From Halovivax limisalsi (GTDB lineage: Archaea; Halobacteriota; Halobacteria; Halobacteriales; Natrialbaceae), in contig NZ_CP095757.1 in the NCBI RefSeq assembly GCF_023093535.1, positions 496,001 to 560,000 of the forward strand: a DNA stretch of 64,000 bases. Direction: 5' to 3'. The notes beneath the pieces are model-generated. The model worked only from the letters and a program-made list of their open reading frames with translations, searched no databases and was not told the origin of the DNA. The translations under genes were made by a program, and so were the position numbers. Below are positions 1-9,404 of the stretch, piece by piece (position 1 is the stretch's first letter; the number at the start of each line of letters is the position of its first letter).

Positions 1-1712
1 TCGACGGCTCGGAGAGCCAGGAGGACGCCCTCGTCCGGGACATCGTCGCCGAGGAGGCCTCCGCGCTCGTCTTCGTCAACTCGCGGCGCAACGCCGAGGC
101 CGCCGCGCGCCGACTCGCGAACGTCGTCGCCCCGGAACTCGATCACGACGAGCAGGAAGCGCTCGACGACCTCGCCGACGACATCAGGGACGTCAGCGAC
201 AGCGAGACGAGCACGGATCTGGCCGCCGCCGTCGAGAAGGGCGCTGCCTTTCACCACGCCGGACTCGCCAGCGACCACCGGTCGCTCGTCGAGGACGCCT
301 TCCGCGACCGCCTCCTGAAGGTCATCAGTGCCACACCGACGCTCGCCGCGGGCGTCAACACGCCAGCCCGCCGCGTGATCGTCCGCGACTGGCGGCGGTT
401 CGACCCGACCGCCGGCGGGATGGCGCCGCTGGACGTCCTGGAAGTCCACCAGATGATGGGCCGGGCGGGACGACCCGGCCTCGACCCCTACGGCGAGGCC
501 GTCCTGCTGGCCAAGAGCCACGACGAGCAGGACGAACTCTTCGAGCGCTACGTCTGGGCCGATCCCGAGGACGTCCGGTCGAAGCTCGCCGCCGAGCCCG
601 CCCTCCGGACGCACGTCCTCGCGACGATCGCCTCCGGCTTCGCCCGCACCCGCGACGGCCTGCTCTCGTTCATGAACGAGACGCTCTACGCCAGCCAGAC
701 CGGCGAACGCGGGCGGCTGGAGTCGGTCACCGACACCGTGCTGGACTACCTGGAGCGGAACGACTTCATAGAACGCGAAGGCGCTGGATCGACCCAAACA
801 CAATCGGCCGAGGACGACCCGTTCACCTCCGCCGCCGACCTCGCCGCCGAGGCCGACCGGGACGTCGAGCTCCGGGCGACGAATCTGGGCCACACCGTCT
901 CGCGGCTCTACCTCGACCCGATGAGCGCCGCGGAGATCGTCCACGGGCTCGAATCGGCCGACTCTCGCCCGACAGCGATGGGGCTCTACCAGCTGATCGC
1001 GCGTACGCCGGATATGTACGAGCTCTACCTGCGCTCCGGCGAGGACGACACCTACGGCCAGCTCTACTACGAACTCGAAGACGAGCTGCTGGGCGAGAAA
1101 CCCAGCGAGTACGAGGAAGACCGGTTCGAGGACTGGCTGTCCGCGCTGAAGACCGGCGCCCTCCTCAAAGACTGGGCGGACGAGATGGACGAGGATCGCC
1201 TCACGGAACGGTACTCCATCGGGCCCGGCGACCTCCGCGGGAAGGTCGACACCGCCGAGTGGCTCCTCGGGGCGGCGGAGACCCTGGCCGCCGAGATCGA
1301 CTCGGACTGGAGCGTCGCCGTCCGCGAGGCGCGCGCCCGGGTCGAACACGGCGTCCGCGAGGAACTGCTCGAACTCGTCTCCGTCCGCGGCGTCGGTCGA
1401 AAGCGCGCACGCCAGCTCTACGCGGCCGGAATCGAGACGCCGGCGGACCTCCGGACGGCCGACAAGGGCGTGATTCTGGGCGCGCTTCGCGGGAAGAAGA
1501 CCGCGAAGACCATCCTCGAAAACGCCGGTCGCGACGATCCCTCGATGGACGGCGTCACGCCGATCGACGCGGATTCGGCCGGCGCGACCGGCGACTCGGG
1601 GACCGACACGGAAACCGGATCGGGCGACGACGCCGGTTCGGACGAGCGGGCCCGGTCGAACGCGTCGGCCGCGGCCGACGCGGAGGATCAATCCAGCCTG
1701 GGTGACTTCTGA
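1..1712 (+). CDS. hel308: ATP-dependent DNA helicase Hel308, C-terminal part (5' end outside window)
   Basis: The gene is open from the first bases in frame 3. The visible part starts in the second RecA-like domain: VFVNSRR, then the FHHAGL and [16 protein letters not shown] segments, then motif VI (MMGRAGRPG). A winged-helix and ratchet region follows, and a helix-hairpin-helix near the end ([19 protein letters not shown]). This is the usual order of archaeal Hel308, a 3'-5' Ski2-type helicase that acts at stalled forks. The last residues after a long acidic, low-complexity tail are QSSLGDF. This fits a C-terminal PCNA-interacting (PIP) box of the QxxLxxF type; the PCNA link is an inference. 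The stop codon overlaps the start of cgi121 (TGATG), so the two genes are probably translated together. The first part of the helicase is missing only because the window begins here. Confidence 0.95.
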   Translation, partial: DGSESQEDALVRDIVAEEASALVFVNSRRNAEAAARRLANVVAPELDHDEQEALDDLADDIRDVSDSETSTDLAAAVEKGAAFHHAGLASDHRSLVEDAFRDRLLKVISATPTLAAGVNTPARRVIVRDWRRFDPTAGGMAPLDVLEVHQMMGRAGRPGLDPYGEAVLLAKSHDEQDELFERYVWADPEDVRSKLAAEPALRTHVLATIASGFARTRDGLLSFMNETLYASQTGERGRLESVTDTVLDYLERNDFIEREGAGSTQTQSAEDDPFTSAADLAAEADRDVELRATNLGHTVSRLYLDPMSAAEIVHGLESADSRPTAMGLYQLIARTPDMYELYLRSGEDDTYGQLYYELEDELLGEKPSEYEEDRFEDWLSALKTGALLKDWADEMDEDRLTERYSIGPGDLRGKVDTAEWLLGAAETLAAEIDSDWSVAVREARARVEHGVREELLELVSVRGVGRKRARQLYAAGIETPADLRTADKGVILGALRGKKTAKTILENAGRDDPSMDGVTPIDADSAGATGDSGTDTETGSGDDAGSDERARSNASAAADAEDQSSLGDF

Positions 1713-2248
1713 TGGAACTACTGGAATGCCGGCTCTCGGTCGACGACATCGATTCGTTCGTCGCGGATCTCGGCACGATCGGCGATCGACACGGGACGAC
1801 GGTCCAGGCGTTCGACGCGCGGTACGTCGCCGACCGGGAACACCTCGAACGGGCCGTCGAACTGGCCGATCGAGCGATCGAACGCGGCGACACCGTCGCC
1901 CGCGATCGGGCGGTCGAGATCCTGCTGTACGCCGCCGGTCGCCGCCAGATCGATCGCGCCCTCGAGATGGGCGTCGCAGACGGCGAGTGGCCCGCCGTGA
2001 TCCTCGTCGACGCGGTAGCCGAGGGCGACCGTGGGGACCAGTCGGCGACCGACGCCGAAGCGGCGGCGATCGAAGCGCTCACGGATCTCGACGCGGTCGT
2101 CGGCTGCGAACCCACGATCGACGGTGCAACCGACCGCGAGACGCTCGTCGACTTCTTCGAGATCACCGACGCCGAGCGATCGGCGACTGACGCCTCGCTC
2201 GGCGCGCTGGTTCGCGAACGGGTCGCCCTACTCGAGGTGCGGAAGTGA
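1712..2248 (+). CDS. cgi121: KEOPS complex subunit Cgi121
   Basis: The 178-residue protein has the size and layout of archaeal Cgi121: an N-terminal [12 protein letters not shown] strand, a helical AVEILLYAAGRRQIDRALEMG segment and a conserved C-terminal block (FEITDAERSATDASLGALV, then ERVALLEV). Cgi121 is the tRNA-binding subunit of KEOPS, which makes the threonylcarbamoyl-adenosine modification at A37 of ANN-decoding tRNAs. The start codon overlaps the hel308 stop, so an operon is likely; I recall this pairing from other haloarchaea. A decayed second copy of its 3' end lies about 0.5 kb downstream at 2766-2900. Confidence 0.92.
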   Translation: MELLECRLSVDDIDSFVADLGTIGDRHGTTVQAFDARYVADREHLERAVELADRAIERGDTVARDRAVEILLYAAGRRQIDRALEMGVADGEWPAVILVDAVAEGDRGDQSATDAEAAAIEALTDLDAVVGCEPTIDGATDRETLVDFFEITDAERSATDASLGALVRERVALLEVRK

Positions 2249-2334
2249 GACGAACAGCGGCACTACCCAGATACTCGATCGATCGGACTCCGTCCCAGTA
2301 TCGGAGTTCTGCTATCGACCGCAAGACAGAACCC

Positions 2335-2343
2335 TTACATATA
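2335..2343 (+). promoter_or_regulatory. TATA box for the small membrane gene at 2366
   Basis: TTACATATA is centred about 27 bases before the ATG at 2366. This is the spacing of a haloarchaeal leaderless transcript. Confidence 0.5.
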
Positions 2344-2365
2344 CACCGGTTCGGTAGATACGCTA

Positions 2366-2659
2366 ATGCACCCACCAGGACGGTCTGAGTTGCGTCTCGG
2401 CCTGGGCCTCATGGTCCCTGGTGGTATCGCCGCGATTGTTGTTGACGCGCTCCCGCCGACGGTACTATTCGATCCAAGAGTTGTCGCCGACATCGTTAGT
2501 GGCGCACTCTTTCTGGGCGGGTGGGGGCTGCTGACGGAGGGCGTCGATGCCCTTGCCCAAACCGGATTCGTTATCGGGCTTGCCGGTCTCTCCCTACTCT
2601 ATTACGTTGGTGTCGTCGCTGTCGCTGTGAGCGCCGTTTCCATCGTTCGGAAGACGTGA
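2366..2659 (+). CDS. Small hydrophobic membrane protein, function unknown
   Basis: The 97-residue protein has three likely membrane segments: LGLGLMVPGGIAAIVVDAL, a middle one around VSGALFLGGWGLL, and a C-terminal one across GLAGLSLLYYVGVVAVAVSAV. It ends in a short basic tail (RKT). I recognise no family. It sits between the intact cgi121 gene and a decayed duplicate of the cgi121 3' end, so it looks like an insert. It has its own TATA-like element and would be leaderless. Its codon use is less extreme in GC than that of the helicase upstream, which fits a recent origin. Confidence 0.6.
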   Translation: MHPPGRSELRLGLGLMVPGGIAAIVVDALPPTVLFDPRVVADIVSGALFLGGWGLLTEGVDALAQTGFVIGLAGLSLLYYVGVVAVAVSAVSIVRKT

Positions 2660-2765
2660 CATAGTAGTAATGGGATTGGTATCGAATACCGTACGCCGCG
2701 TTCGCTGGGACGGTTCAAACGGGCCCTCGAGAGCGCTGGGCGGAGCACCCGAATTCGAGGAATCG

Positions 2766-2900
2766 ACCGCCCCCGACGAGCGGGACGAGGCCGCGCTGAT
2801 CGACTGCTTCTATATCGGCGGCGCGGAGCGTTCCCCCACGGAGGCGACGCTCGAGGACCTGGTCTGTGAGCGCATTGGGTTGGTCGCAGTCACGAGGGAT
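2766..2900 (+). pseudogene. Decayed duplicate of the cgi121 3' end
   Basis: Translation in one frame gives DEAALIDCFYIGGAERSPTE, followed by ATLEDLVCERIGLVAVTR. This aligns without gaps to the last 40 residues of Cgi121 (TLVDFFEITDAERSATD, then ASLGALVRERVALLEV). Roughly half the residues are identical, including AERS, TL/SL, LV and ERI/ERV. Just beyond, TCGATC...TCCGTTCCAG at 2944-2962 resembles TCGATCGGACTCCGTCCCAG after the real cgi121. The open frame that runs through it (2670-3026) starts with unrelated residues and is probably not a working gene. See the findings for the insertion hypothesis. Confidence 0.65.
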
Positions 2901-3018
2901 AGCGGCTCCGTCCGCACCCGCCGTCGAACCCCGACCGACAGTATCGATCAGTCCGTTCCAGCAACAGAACCGCGTCAAATACCATTGCATCGGTTAAAAA
3001 TCTGTCCAGGCTGGCCGA

Positions 3019-6000
3019 ATGGCTAATCCATCAGCAGAACAATCCGAAGATGTGAAGGTTCCTGTCGAGGACCTCGTCGTCCTCCACCTGCGTCAGTGCG
3101 AACCGGTTCGGGCGGACCAGCCGGCACCGTACGGCCGGTCCGTTCCCGGCCTTTGCGACGTACTCGGCGTTGAGCTCGGCCGGATGTCCGAGTCCGTCGA
3201 GCTGCTCGCCACGCTGCGCGGTCTCCGAGATCGCGGGCTGGTCGTCGAGCGAGCCGCTCGCGTCGAGGGCCTCGACGAGGAGCGAAACGTCTACGAGCTC
3301 ACCGACGACGGCCGGGCGCGAGCGACCGAGGTGCGCGACCGGGCGGAGTCGGAATTTTCCGACTTCGTCGTCCACGAACCGGACGGTCGGCGGGTGAGGT
3401 GTGCGATCGCAGAGCTCGATCGGTACTTCGAGCGATCGCCGCTCGTCAGCGCCCTCGCCCGACTGACCGACGCCGGCGTCGTCTCGCTCGAACCGAATAT
3501 CGACGCGACGTTCGTCAACCGGGACGCCGAACTCCGGGCCCTGCTGGACCTCCCCGACGCCGGGCCGACGACCCTGCTGCTCGAGGGACCGCCCGGCGTC
3601 GGCAAGACCGAGCTCCTCGAACAGGCCCGATCACGACTCGTCGACGACGGCGTCACGGTCCTGGTGGGCGCCTGCGGATCCGATACCGACAGACCGTACG
3701 AGCCCTTCGCGGACGCCCTCGGGCATCTCCCGGCGCTCGCCGTCGGCGACGCCGGACGCCTCGAGGCCGAGGACTTTTCCGATCGGCGAACCGTCCTGTT
3801 CGACGGCGTAGTCGATCGACTGCGCGAGGACGCAGCCGACGGCCCGGTCGTCGTACTCCTCGAGGACCTCCACTGGGCGGATCCGGCCACGATCGACATG
3901 CTCGCTGCGGTCCTCGCGCGCCTGGATCCGGTCGACGACGTCCGCTTTGCCTGTACCTACCGACCGGCGGACGGAAGCCAGCAGCGACGACTCGCCGAGG
4001 CCGCCTCGGGCGACGCACACCGGGTCGAACGTGTACGCGTCGAACCCTTCGACCGCGAAACCGGTCGCGAGCTAATCGAGGCCCTGCTCGGAACCCGCAA
4101 CGTTCCCACCCAGTTCGTCGAGGAGATCGTCGAGACGACCGGCGGCCTTCCCCTGTTCATCGTCGAGGTGATCGAAGGGCTGCGAGACGGGGGAATCGTC
4201 GACCCGGGCCTCGGCGTCTACCCGGACGATCCCGAGGCGATCGACCTCCCGTCGGGCGTCCACGAGAGCGTCGATCGGCGCCTCGACGCCCTCGACGCGG
4301 ACGCGATCAGGCTGCTCGAGTGGGGCGCCGTCGCCGGCGAACCGATCCCGATCGACGTCGTGGCGGAGGCGATCGATCTCGCCGACCTACGCAAGAAGGA
4401 GTACGTCGATCTCCTCCTCGGCGCGGAGCTGTTGAGCGCAGACGACGACGCGCTCGGGTTCGACTCAGAGGTGATTCGCCAGGCGGTGCTCGACCGCGTG
4501 ACGGGCGAACGGGAGCGACGCATCCACGAGGCGATCGCCGACGGCCTGCTCGCTGCCGCGGAGACGCCCGACGAGGAACGGGTCGCCCGCCACCTCGATC
4601 GGGCGGGAGCCGACGAGCGCGCCGTCGAACACTACCTCGCCGCCGGCGACGAGGCGCTTGGCGTCTTCGCCAGCGACGTCGCCGCGGAGCGATTCGAGCG
4701 AGCCGCCGCGCTCGCCCGCGGCCTCGGACGCGAAGATATCCTCGTCGACGCCGTCGAGCGGATCGGTCGCGCACGGTACCTCGCGGGCGAGTACGACGAC
4801 GCCGAGAAACACTTCCAGTACGTCCGGGCCAACGTCGACGACGCCGAAACCCGCAGGCGGGCCGATCGACACCGGGCTCGGATGCGGGCGGATCGCGGCG
4901 ACCACGACGAGGCGATCGAGCTCGCAGAGCGCGCCCTCGAGGACTGGGACGGGGACGAACCCACGCCGGAGTGTTGTCGGTTGCTGAGTTGCATCGGGTC
5001 GTCGCTGATGGATCTCGGCGAGCTGCAAGCGGCCACGGATCGCCTCGAACGCGCCAGGGACCTGGCCGTCGAACTCGAGGAATCGGACGCGGTCCTCCCG
5101 ATCGCACTGACGGGTCTCGGGACGACGCTCGTCTATCGAAACGAGCACGGTGCGGCGATAGAGCACCTGGAACGTGCGGCCTCGCTCCTGGAGGGGAGCC
5201 CCAAGCGCCGGCTGCTCGCCAAGGCCCTCAACAACCTCGGCCTGGCGTACTTCGTTCGCCGACGCAGGGCGCGAGCGGGGGACGCCTTCGAGCGGTCGTA
5301 CCGAATCTACGAGGAAACGGGTACGCACACGACCGCGGCGATGGTGCTGTCGAACCTCGGACTGATCGCTTTCGAAGAGGGCGAGTGGGACGAGGCCGTC
5401 GAGACGCTCGAACGCTGTCTCGAGCGCGCAACGCGGTACGATGTCCAACGGACGATCGTCTTCATTACCAGAAACCTCGCCAAAATACAGCTCCACCGCG
5501 GCGACCTTGAGGGAGCGAAGCGATCCCTCGACCGATCGATCGAGATCGCCGAGGAACTCGGACTGACGAATCACGTGTTCAGCGCCCGTTTCGACACCGC
5601 GCAGTACCACTTCGTTCGGGACGACCTCGACGACGCGGTCGCGGCCGCCCGCCACGGCATCCGCGACGCCGCCGAGATCGGCGAGCCCTACCGGGCGGCC
5701 CCGGGCCACGCCTGGCTCGGTCGCGTCGCGCTCGAACGGGGCGACCACGACGCCGCGATCACCCACTTCGAGCGCGCGCTCTCGCTCACCGATCGGGACG
5801 ACGAGGGAAGCATCCAGGCGCGGTGCGGCCTCGCGGCGGCCTTCCTCGCCGTCGATCGAGTGGCGGACGCGGCGGCGCTCGTCGAGACCGCCACCGAGGA
5901 CGTCGAGGAGTGGGGCAACGTGCTTCACCGAGTTTCCGTCGACCGGATGAGGGGCCGGGTGCTGCGGCGTGAGGTCGACTTCGAGGCCAGTCGACGGGCG

Positions 6001-6231
6001 TTCGAACGCGCGCTCGAAACGGCCGTCGAACTCGACGCATCGCTGCAAGCGGCACGGACGCGTCACGAACTCGGCCGGCTGGCCCACGAACGTGGCGAGC
6101 GAACCGAGGCGGCGGAGCAGTTCGCGATCGCCGGGCGACTGGCCGACGAGCACGGCTTCGAGCGCCTGGAGCGCCGAATTGTCGCGGACCGCCGAGAGAT
6201 CGACGGCGGACCCGGCACCGAAGAGGCGTAA
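3019..6231 (+). CDS. Winged-helix / AAA ATPase / TPR signalling protein (STAND-like regulator)
   Basis: The protein has 1070 residues. Residues about 15-160 form one or two winged-helix units with a typical wing (GLVVERAARVEGLDEERNVYELTDDG). A P-loop NTPase follows: FVNRDAEL, Walker A GPPGVGKT at 190-197 and Walker B VVVLLEDLHWAD at 277-288. These are signatures of the MalT/LAL (AAA_16) group. From about residue 530 to the end there are at least ten TPR-like repeats (for example ALNNLGLAYFVRRRRARAGDAF). The likely role is a sensor-regulator in which the TPR array or a bound partner gates an ATP-driven switch on DNA; the ligand is unknown. MalT-type proteins carry their DNA-binding domain at the C-terminus, whereas here it is N-terminal. 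A GGTTAAAAATC TATA element about 25 bases upstream of the ATG suggests a separate, leaderless transcript. Confidence 0.85.
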   Translation: MANPSAEQSEDVKVPVEDLVVLHLRQCEPVRADQPAPYGRSVPGLCDVLGVELGRMSESVELLATLRGLRDRGLVVERAARVEGLDEERNVYELTDDGRARATEVRDRAESEFSDFVVHEPDGRRVRCAIAELDRYFERSPLVSALARLTDAGVVSLEPNIDATFVNRDAELRALLDLPDAGPTTLLLEGPPGVGKTELLEQARSRLVDDGVTVLVGACGSDTDRPYEPFADALGHLPALAVGDAGRLEAEDFSDRRTVLFDGVVDRLREDAADGPVVVLLEDLHWADPATIDMLAAVLARLDPVDDVRFACTYRPADGSQQRRLAEAASGDAHRVERVRVEPFDRETGRELIEALLGTRNVPTQFVEEIVETTGGLPLFIVEVIEGLRDGGIVDPGLGVYPDDPEAIDLPSGVHESVDRRLDALDADAIRLLEWGAVAGEPIPIDVVAEAIDLADLRKKEYVDLLLGAELLSADDDALGFDSEVIRQAVLDRVTGERERRIHEAIADGLLAAAETPDEERVARHLDRAGADERAVEHYLAAGDEALGVFASDVAAERFERAAALARGLGREDILVDAVERIGRARYLAGEYDDAEKHFQYVRANVDDAETRRRADRHRARMRADRGDHDEAIELAERALEDWDGDEPTPECCRLLSCIGSSLMDLGELQAATDRLERARDLAVELEESDAVLPIALTGLGTTLVYRNEHGAAIEHLERAASLLEGSPKRRLLAKALNNLGLAYFVRRRRARAGDAFERSYRIYEETGTHTTAAMVLSNLGLIAFEEGEWDEAVETLERCLERATRYDVQRTIVFITRNLAKIQLHRGDLEGAKRSLDRSIEIAEELGLTNHVFSARFDTAQYHFVRDDLDDAVAAARHGIRDAAEIGEPYRAAPGHAWLGRVALERGDHDAAITHFERALSLTDRDDEGSIQARCGLAAAFLAVDRVADAAALVETATEDVEEWGNVLHRVSVDRMRGRVLRREVDFEASRRAFERALETAVELDASLQAARTRHELGRLAHERGERTEAAEQFAIAGRLADEHGFERLERRIVADRREIDGGPGTEEA

Positions 6232-6330
6232 CCGAGCGCGGGACGCCGTACGGGGCACCGATTACGGTCGAGACAGCGGTCGGCAACTCGCCGCGTAACG
6301 GAAGCGGCGCGATCGGCCGGGGCGTGCGCG

Positions 6331-7008
6331 TCAGAAACTGAGCTGGCCGTCCTCGAGGTCGCCCAGCGGGCGCTCGACGGTCCGGTCGGGGAGTGTGAGG
6401 CGGGCGGGCGTCTCGCGGTCGACGTCGTAGAAGACGGGGTCCATCTCGAAGCCGCCGTCGTCGTCGACGAGCGTGACGTAGTGTTGTCGGTTTGCCTGCT
6501 CTTCGAGCCAGATCTGGTCGCCGGCGTAGGCGGGGTCGACCTGGCCGCTGATGAAGAACTGCGTCTTCGGCGCGGCAGCCGGGCCGCTCGCGGTCGGATA
6601 GCCGTTGTTTCGCCAGCCATTGAGCCCCTCGTCGATCGCGTAGACGTTCTCGAAGCCCTCGGCCATGAGTTCGGCCGCGCGGGCGCTGGAGAGGCTGTGC
6701 GGACAGGTGCAGTAGGTAACGATCCGCTGATCGGTCGAGAGGTCGGCGGTCGGATGGTCAAAGTCGGGGCTGTTCGCGGGACTCAACAGCGCCCCCTCGA
6801 TGCGAACGTTGACGTACGCGGCCGGACGCCGGGCGTCGAGAAAGACGGCGTCGTTCTGGTACCACTCGTAGGTGTCTTCCACCGGCGCAAGTGGCACTTC
6901 CTGTCCGCCAGTCGAGAGCGTCTCGTACCCGTCGTCGCCGAGACACCCCGCGAGGACGCTGGTCGCCCCTGCCGCGCCCGCCGTCGCGAGGAACTGCCGT
7001 CGATTCAT
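6331..7008 (-). CDS. Rhodanese-like lipoprotein (Tat-exported)
   Basis: The N-terminus MNRRQFLATAGAAG...LAGC is a twin-arginine signal with a lipobox; Cys22 would carry the lipid. Residues about 45-140 are a rhodanese domain (VFLDARRPAAYVNVRIEGA, then YCTCPHSLS, then GFENVYAIDEGLNGWRNNGYP). The catalytic Cys is probably Cys100, in a loop reading CTCPHSLS rather than the usual CxxGxRS. A C-terminal domain of about 85 residues (TQFFISGQVDPAYAGDQIW onward) looks beta-rich and is not one I can name. It would act on the outer face of the membrane in sulfur transfer or as a binding module. It is transcribed alone, convergent with the regulator upstream. Confidence 0.82.
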   Translation of the reverse strand: MNRRQFLATAGAAGATSVLAGCLGDDGYETLSTGGQEVPLAPVEDTYEWYQNDAVFLDARRPAAYVNVRIEGALLSPANSPDFDHPTADLSTDQRIVTYCTCPHSLSSARAAELMAEGFENVYAIDEGLNGWRNNGYPTASGPAAAPKTQFFISGQVDPAYAGDQIWLEEQANRQHYVTLVDDDGGFEMDPVFYDVDRETPARLTLPDRTVERPLGDLEDGQLSF

Positions 7009-7214
7009 AGACGGATTCTGGGGCTGGAATCAAAAAGCCGTTCCGGTCGGTCTACGGGCGAGAGCGACCACAGAAACCCGACCGATCGATCGGATCTCGC
7101 TCGATCATTCGCTCGACACCGAGCGTCGGTTCGCGACGATCGGACCACCGGACGGTCGCCAGTGCCGGCTGCCGGATGGCCAATGGGTTTCAGTGCCAGC
7201 CGTCAGTCTCCACT

Positions 7215-8246
7215 ATGAACCTCTCGATCGTCGATCTCTCGCACGTTCCCGACGGCGCGAGCGCGACGACCGCGTACGAACGGACGGTCGACCTCGCCCA
7301 ACTCGCCGACGACTGGGGCTACGAGCGGTTCTGGGTGGCGGAGCACCACGGGATGGCGAGCTACATCGCGGGCACGACGCCCGAGGTACTGCTCGGCCAC
7401 CTCGCCGCGGAGACGGAGTCGATCCGGCTGGGTTCGGGGACCGTCCTGCTCAACTACTACCAACCGTACAAGGTGGCCGAGGCGTTCGGCGTCCTCGACG
7501 CGCTCGCACCCGGCCGGATCGACATGGGACTGGGCCGGGCGACCGGCCCGCCCGCGGCCGATCGCGCGATGGGCTACGACTCGAGGCCGAAGACGCCCGA
7601 GGAAGCCGACGCCGAACACCGCGAGAAGATCGAGGAGACGCTCGCGTTCGTCCGCGACGACTTCGAGGAGACCCATCCCTACGACTCGCTCCAGTTGCCC
7701 CGGTCGGCCGAGAGTCGACCGGAGCCCTGGCTGCTCGGCTCCTCGCCGTCGAGCGCGACGCTCGCGGGCGAACTCGGCCTGCGATACTGTTTCGCGGGCT
7801 TCATCCGCCCGCAGTTCGCCGAGCCCGCCTTCGAGGCGTATCACGACGCGTTCGAACCCGATCCCACCGGGGCCGGCCCCGAGGAACCCGAGGGGATGCT
7901 CGCGATCAACGCGGTCTGTGCCGAGACCGACGAGGAAGCCGCGCGCCTGCGCGCCCCGACAGAGGCCGTCTACCAGCGGATGGCCCGAGGCCGGATCGGT
8001 GACGGCATCCCCTCGGTCGAGACCGCGATCGACGAGCTCGGCGGCGTCCCCGACCCGACGCCCGACCCGCTTCCCGAGGGCGAGTGGTCGCGTTCGATCT
8101 CCGGCAGTCCGGAAACGCTCGATTCGCTATTACACCAGCTCGGCGACCGCCTCGGCGTCGACGACGTGATGATCCAGCACTCGATCCCCGACTTCGACGA
8201 CGCGAAACGATCACACGAGTTGCTCGCCGACGGCGTCGGGAGCTGA
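7215..8246 (+). CDS. Luciferase-like (LLM class) flavin-dependent monooxygenase
   Basis: The 343-residue protein has the hallmarks of the bacterial-luciferase fold: DDWGYERFWVAEHHGM, then ETESIRLGSGTVLLNYYQPYKVAEAFGVLDALAPGRIDMGLGRA near residues 75-110. The family uses reduced flavin (FMN or F420) and oxygen; the substrate here cannot be told. I chose the ATG at 7215 because the next residues (MNLSIVDLSHVPDG) match the usual start of MsnO8-type members. The in-frame start 39 bases earlier lacks family residues. It stands alone between the rhodanese gene (divergent) and the tRNA gene. Confidence 0.88.
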   Translation: MNLSIVDLSHVPDGASATTAYERTVDLAQLADDWGYERFWVAEHHGMASYIAGTTPEVLLGHLAAETESIRLGSGTVLLNYYQPYKVAEAFGVLDALAPGRIDMGLGRATGPPAADRAMGYDSRPKTPEEADAEHREKIEETLAFVRDDFEETHPYDSLQLPRSAESRPEPWLLGSSPSSATLAGELGLRYCFAGFIRPQFAEPAFEAYHDAFEPDPTGAGPEEPEGMLAINAVCAETDEEAARLRAPTEAVYQRMARGRIGDGIPSVETAIDELGGVPDPTPDPLPEGEWSRSISGSPETLDSLLHQLGDRLGVDDVMIQHSIPDFDDAKRSHELLADGVGS

Positions 8247-8370
8247 GCGTACGGGCGTCTGGAATTGAATCGGATGTGAGATACCGGCTGCTCAGCGGTC
8301 ACTGAGATGTCGGCCCCGATTTAGAGAACGAATCTAAACGCACCGATCGCCGAATGAATCGACGGAGAAG

Positions 8371-8443
8371 TAGTCCATCCTGGATTCGAACCAGGGTCGA
8401 AGCCCCCAGAAGGCTTCAGGATTGGCCGCTACCCCAATGGACT
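8371..8443 (-). tRNA. tRNA-Gln (anticodon CTG)
   Basis: On the minus strand a 7-bp acceptor stem AGTCCAT/ATGGACT closes the molecule, with a discriminator A at 8371. The D-arm holds GGGGTAGCGGCCAAT. The anticodon arm is AAGCC-TTCTGGG-GGCTT, which places CTG at positions 34-36 and so reads CAG (glutamine). The T-arm is CCTGG-TTCGAAT-CCAGG. No intron is seen, and CCA is not encoded. Confidence 0.95.
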
Positions 8444-8683
8444 CTGTATTCGAACGGAGACGGTTGGCTCACAAAACTGTGTCGCTTTTAGACCGCCGTC
8501 GGGTGGCCCACGTCGGCATCGCTCCCCACCTGGCCGGCGTCGTACTGTCTGGCATCAAGCCCGGTCATGGCAGTTTATCTCGCTTCAACCAACAACCCTG
8601 CTTCCTGCCGCCACCACCCTCCCTTCGTCCATCACCTCGTCCGAATCGATACCAACTTACCCGCCACCCGAGCATGCACGCGT

Positions 8684-9286
8684 ATGTACGTCGGACGCTT
8701 CGTCATCGTCGGCCCCGAGACGGCCGCCTACCGCGTCTCCTCGCGCTCGTTCCCGAATCGCAAAATCACAGATCGCAGCGACGGGGAGACGACGCTGACC
8801 GTCGGCCCGACGGCGGACGCGCCGGAGACGGACAATCCGTACGTGGCTTACAACTGCCTGCGGACCGCCGACACGCCCCGCGGCACCGCTGCGGCGATCG
8901 GCAACGGCTCGCACGTCGACCCGATCGCGGAGAAACTCGAACTGGGGTACCCGGCGCGGGACGCGCTGGCGACGGCGCTGCTCGCCCTCGACTTCGAGAA
9001 GGACGACTACGACACGCCCCGGATCGCGGGCGTGCTCGACGCCGACGGCGGCGCGACCATCGCGACCGTGCGCCGTGACGCCCTGCACGTCGAAGCCGTC
9101 TCCGAACCCACCCTCGTCGCGACCTACGAGCGCGACTCGCCGGGCGCGTTCGACTTCGCGGCGACCGACGCCGAGTCCGCCGCCACCGAGGCCTACGACC
9201 TCGACTTCGAGCACGCAGTCTGTGCCGCGGGCGTCTCGCGGGTAGGCGAAGACTTCGAGACGGCGATCGAGAACGGCGGCCGGTAG
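8684..9286 (+). CDS. purO: IMP cyclohydrolase, archaeal PurO type
   Basis: The 200-residue protein begins [12 protein letters not shown], the standard start of archaeal PurO. It carries [57 protein letters not shown] and a C-terminal [10 protein letters not shown]. PurO closes the ring of FAICAR to give IMP, the last step of purine synthesis, and replaces the PurH cyclohydrolase domain of bacteria. The ATG at 8684 was chosen over an upstream in-frame ATG because family homology starts exactly there. Bases 8444-8683, between the tRNA and this gene, hold nothing else I can support. Confidence 0.93.
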   Translation: MYVGRFVIVGPETAAYRVSSRSFPNRKITDRSDGETTLTVGPTADAPETDNPYVAYNCLRTADTPRGTAAAIGNGSHVDPIAEKLELGYPARDALATALLALDFEKDDYDTPRIAGVLDADGGATIATVRRDALHVEAVSEPTLVATYERDSPGAFDFAATDAESAATEAYDLDFEHAVCAAGVSRVGEDFETAIENGGR

Positions 9287-9404
9287 TCGCGAACGGGGCC
9301 GTGGTCGCGAACAGGACCGGTGTCGAGAGCGGTGCGGCGCGGGCCACCTAGTTCCCTCGTGGCGATACCAACACACAAACGCCTGCGTGCCGTGTTCTTC
9401 GCGC

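Noticed and set aside
2670-3026. 118-codon frame containing the cgi121-like fragment, as a working gene
   Set aside because: Only the middle 45 residues have homology. The start and end are unrelated, and the C-terminal domain alone would lack the Cgi121 fold.
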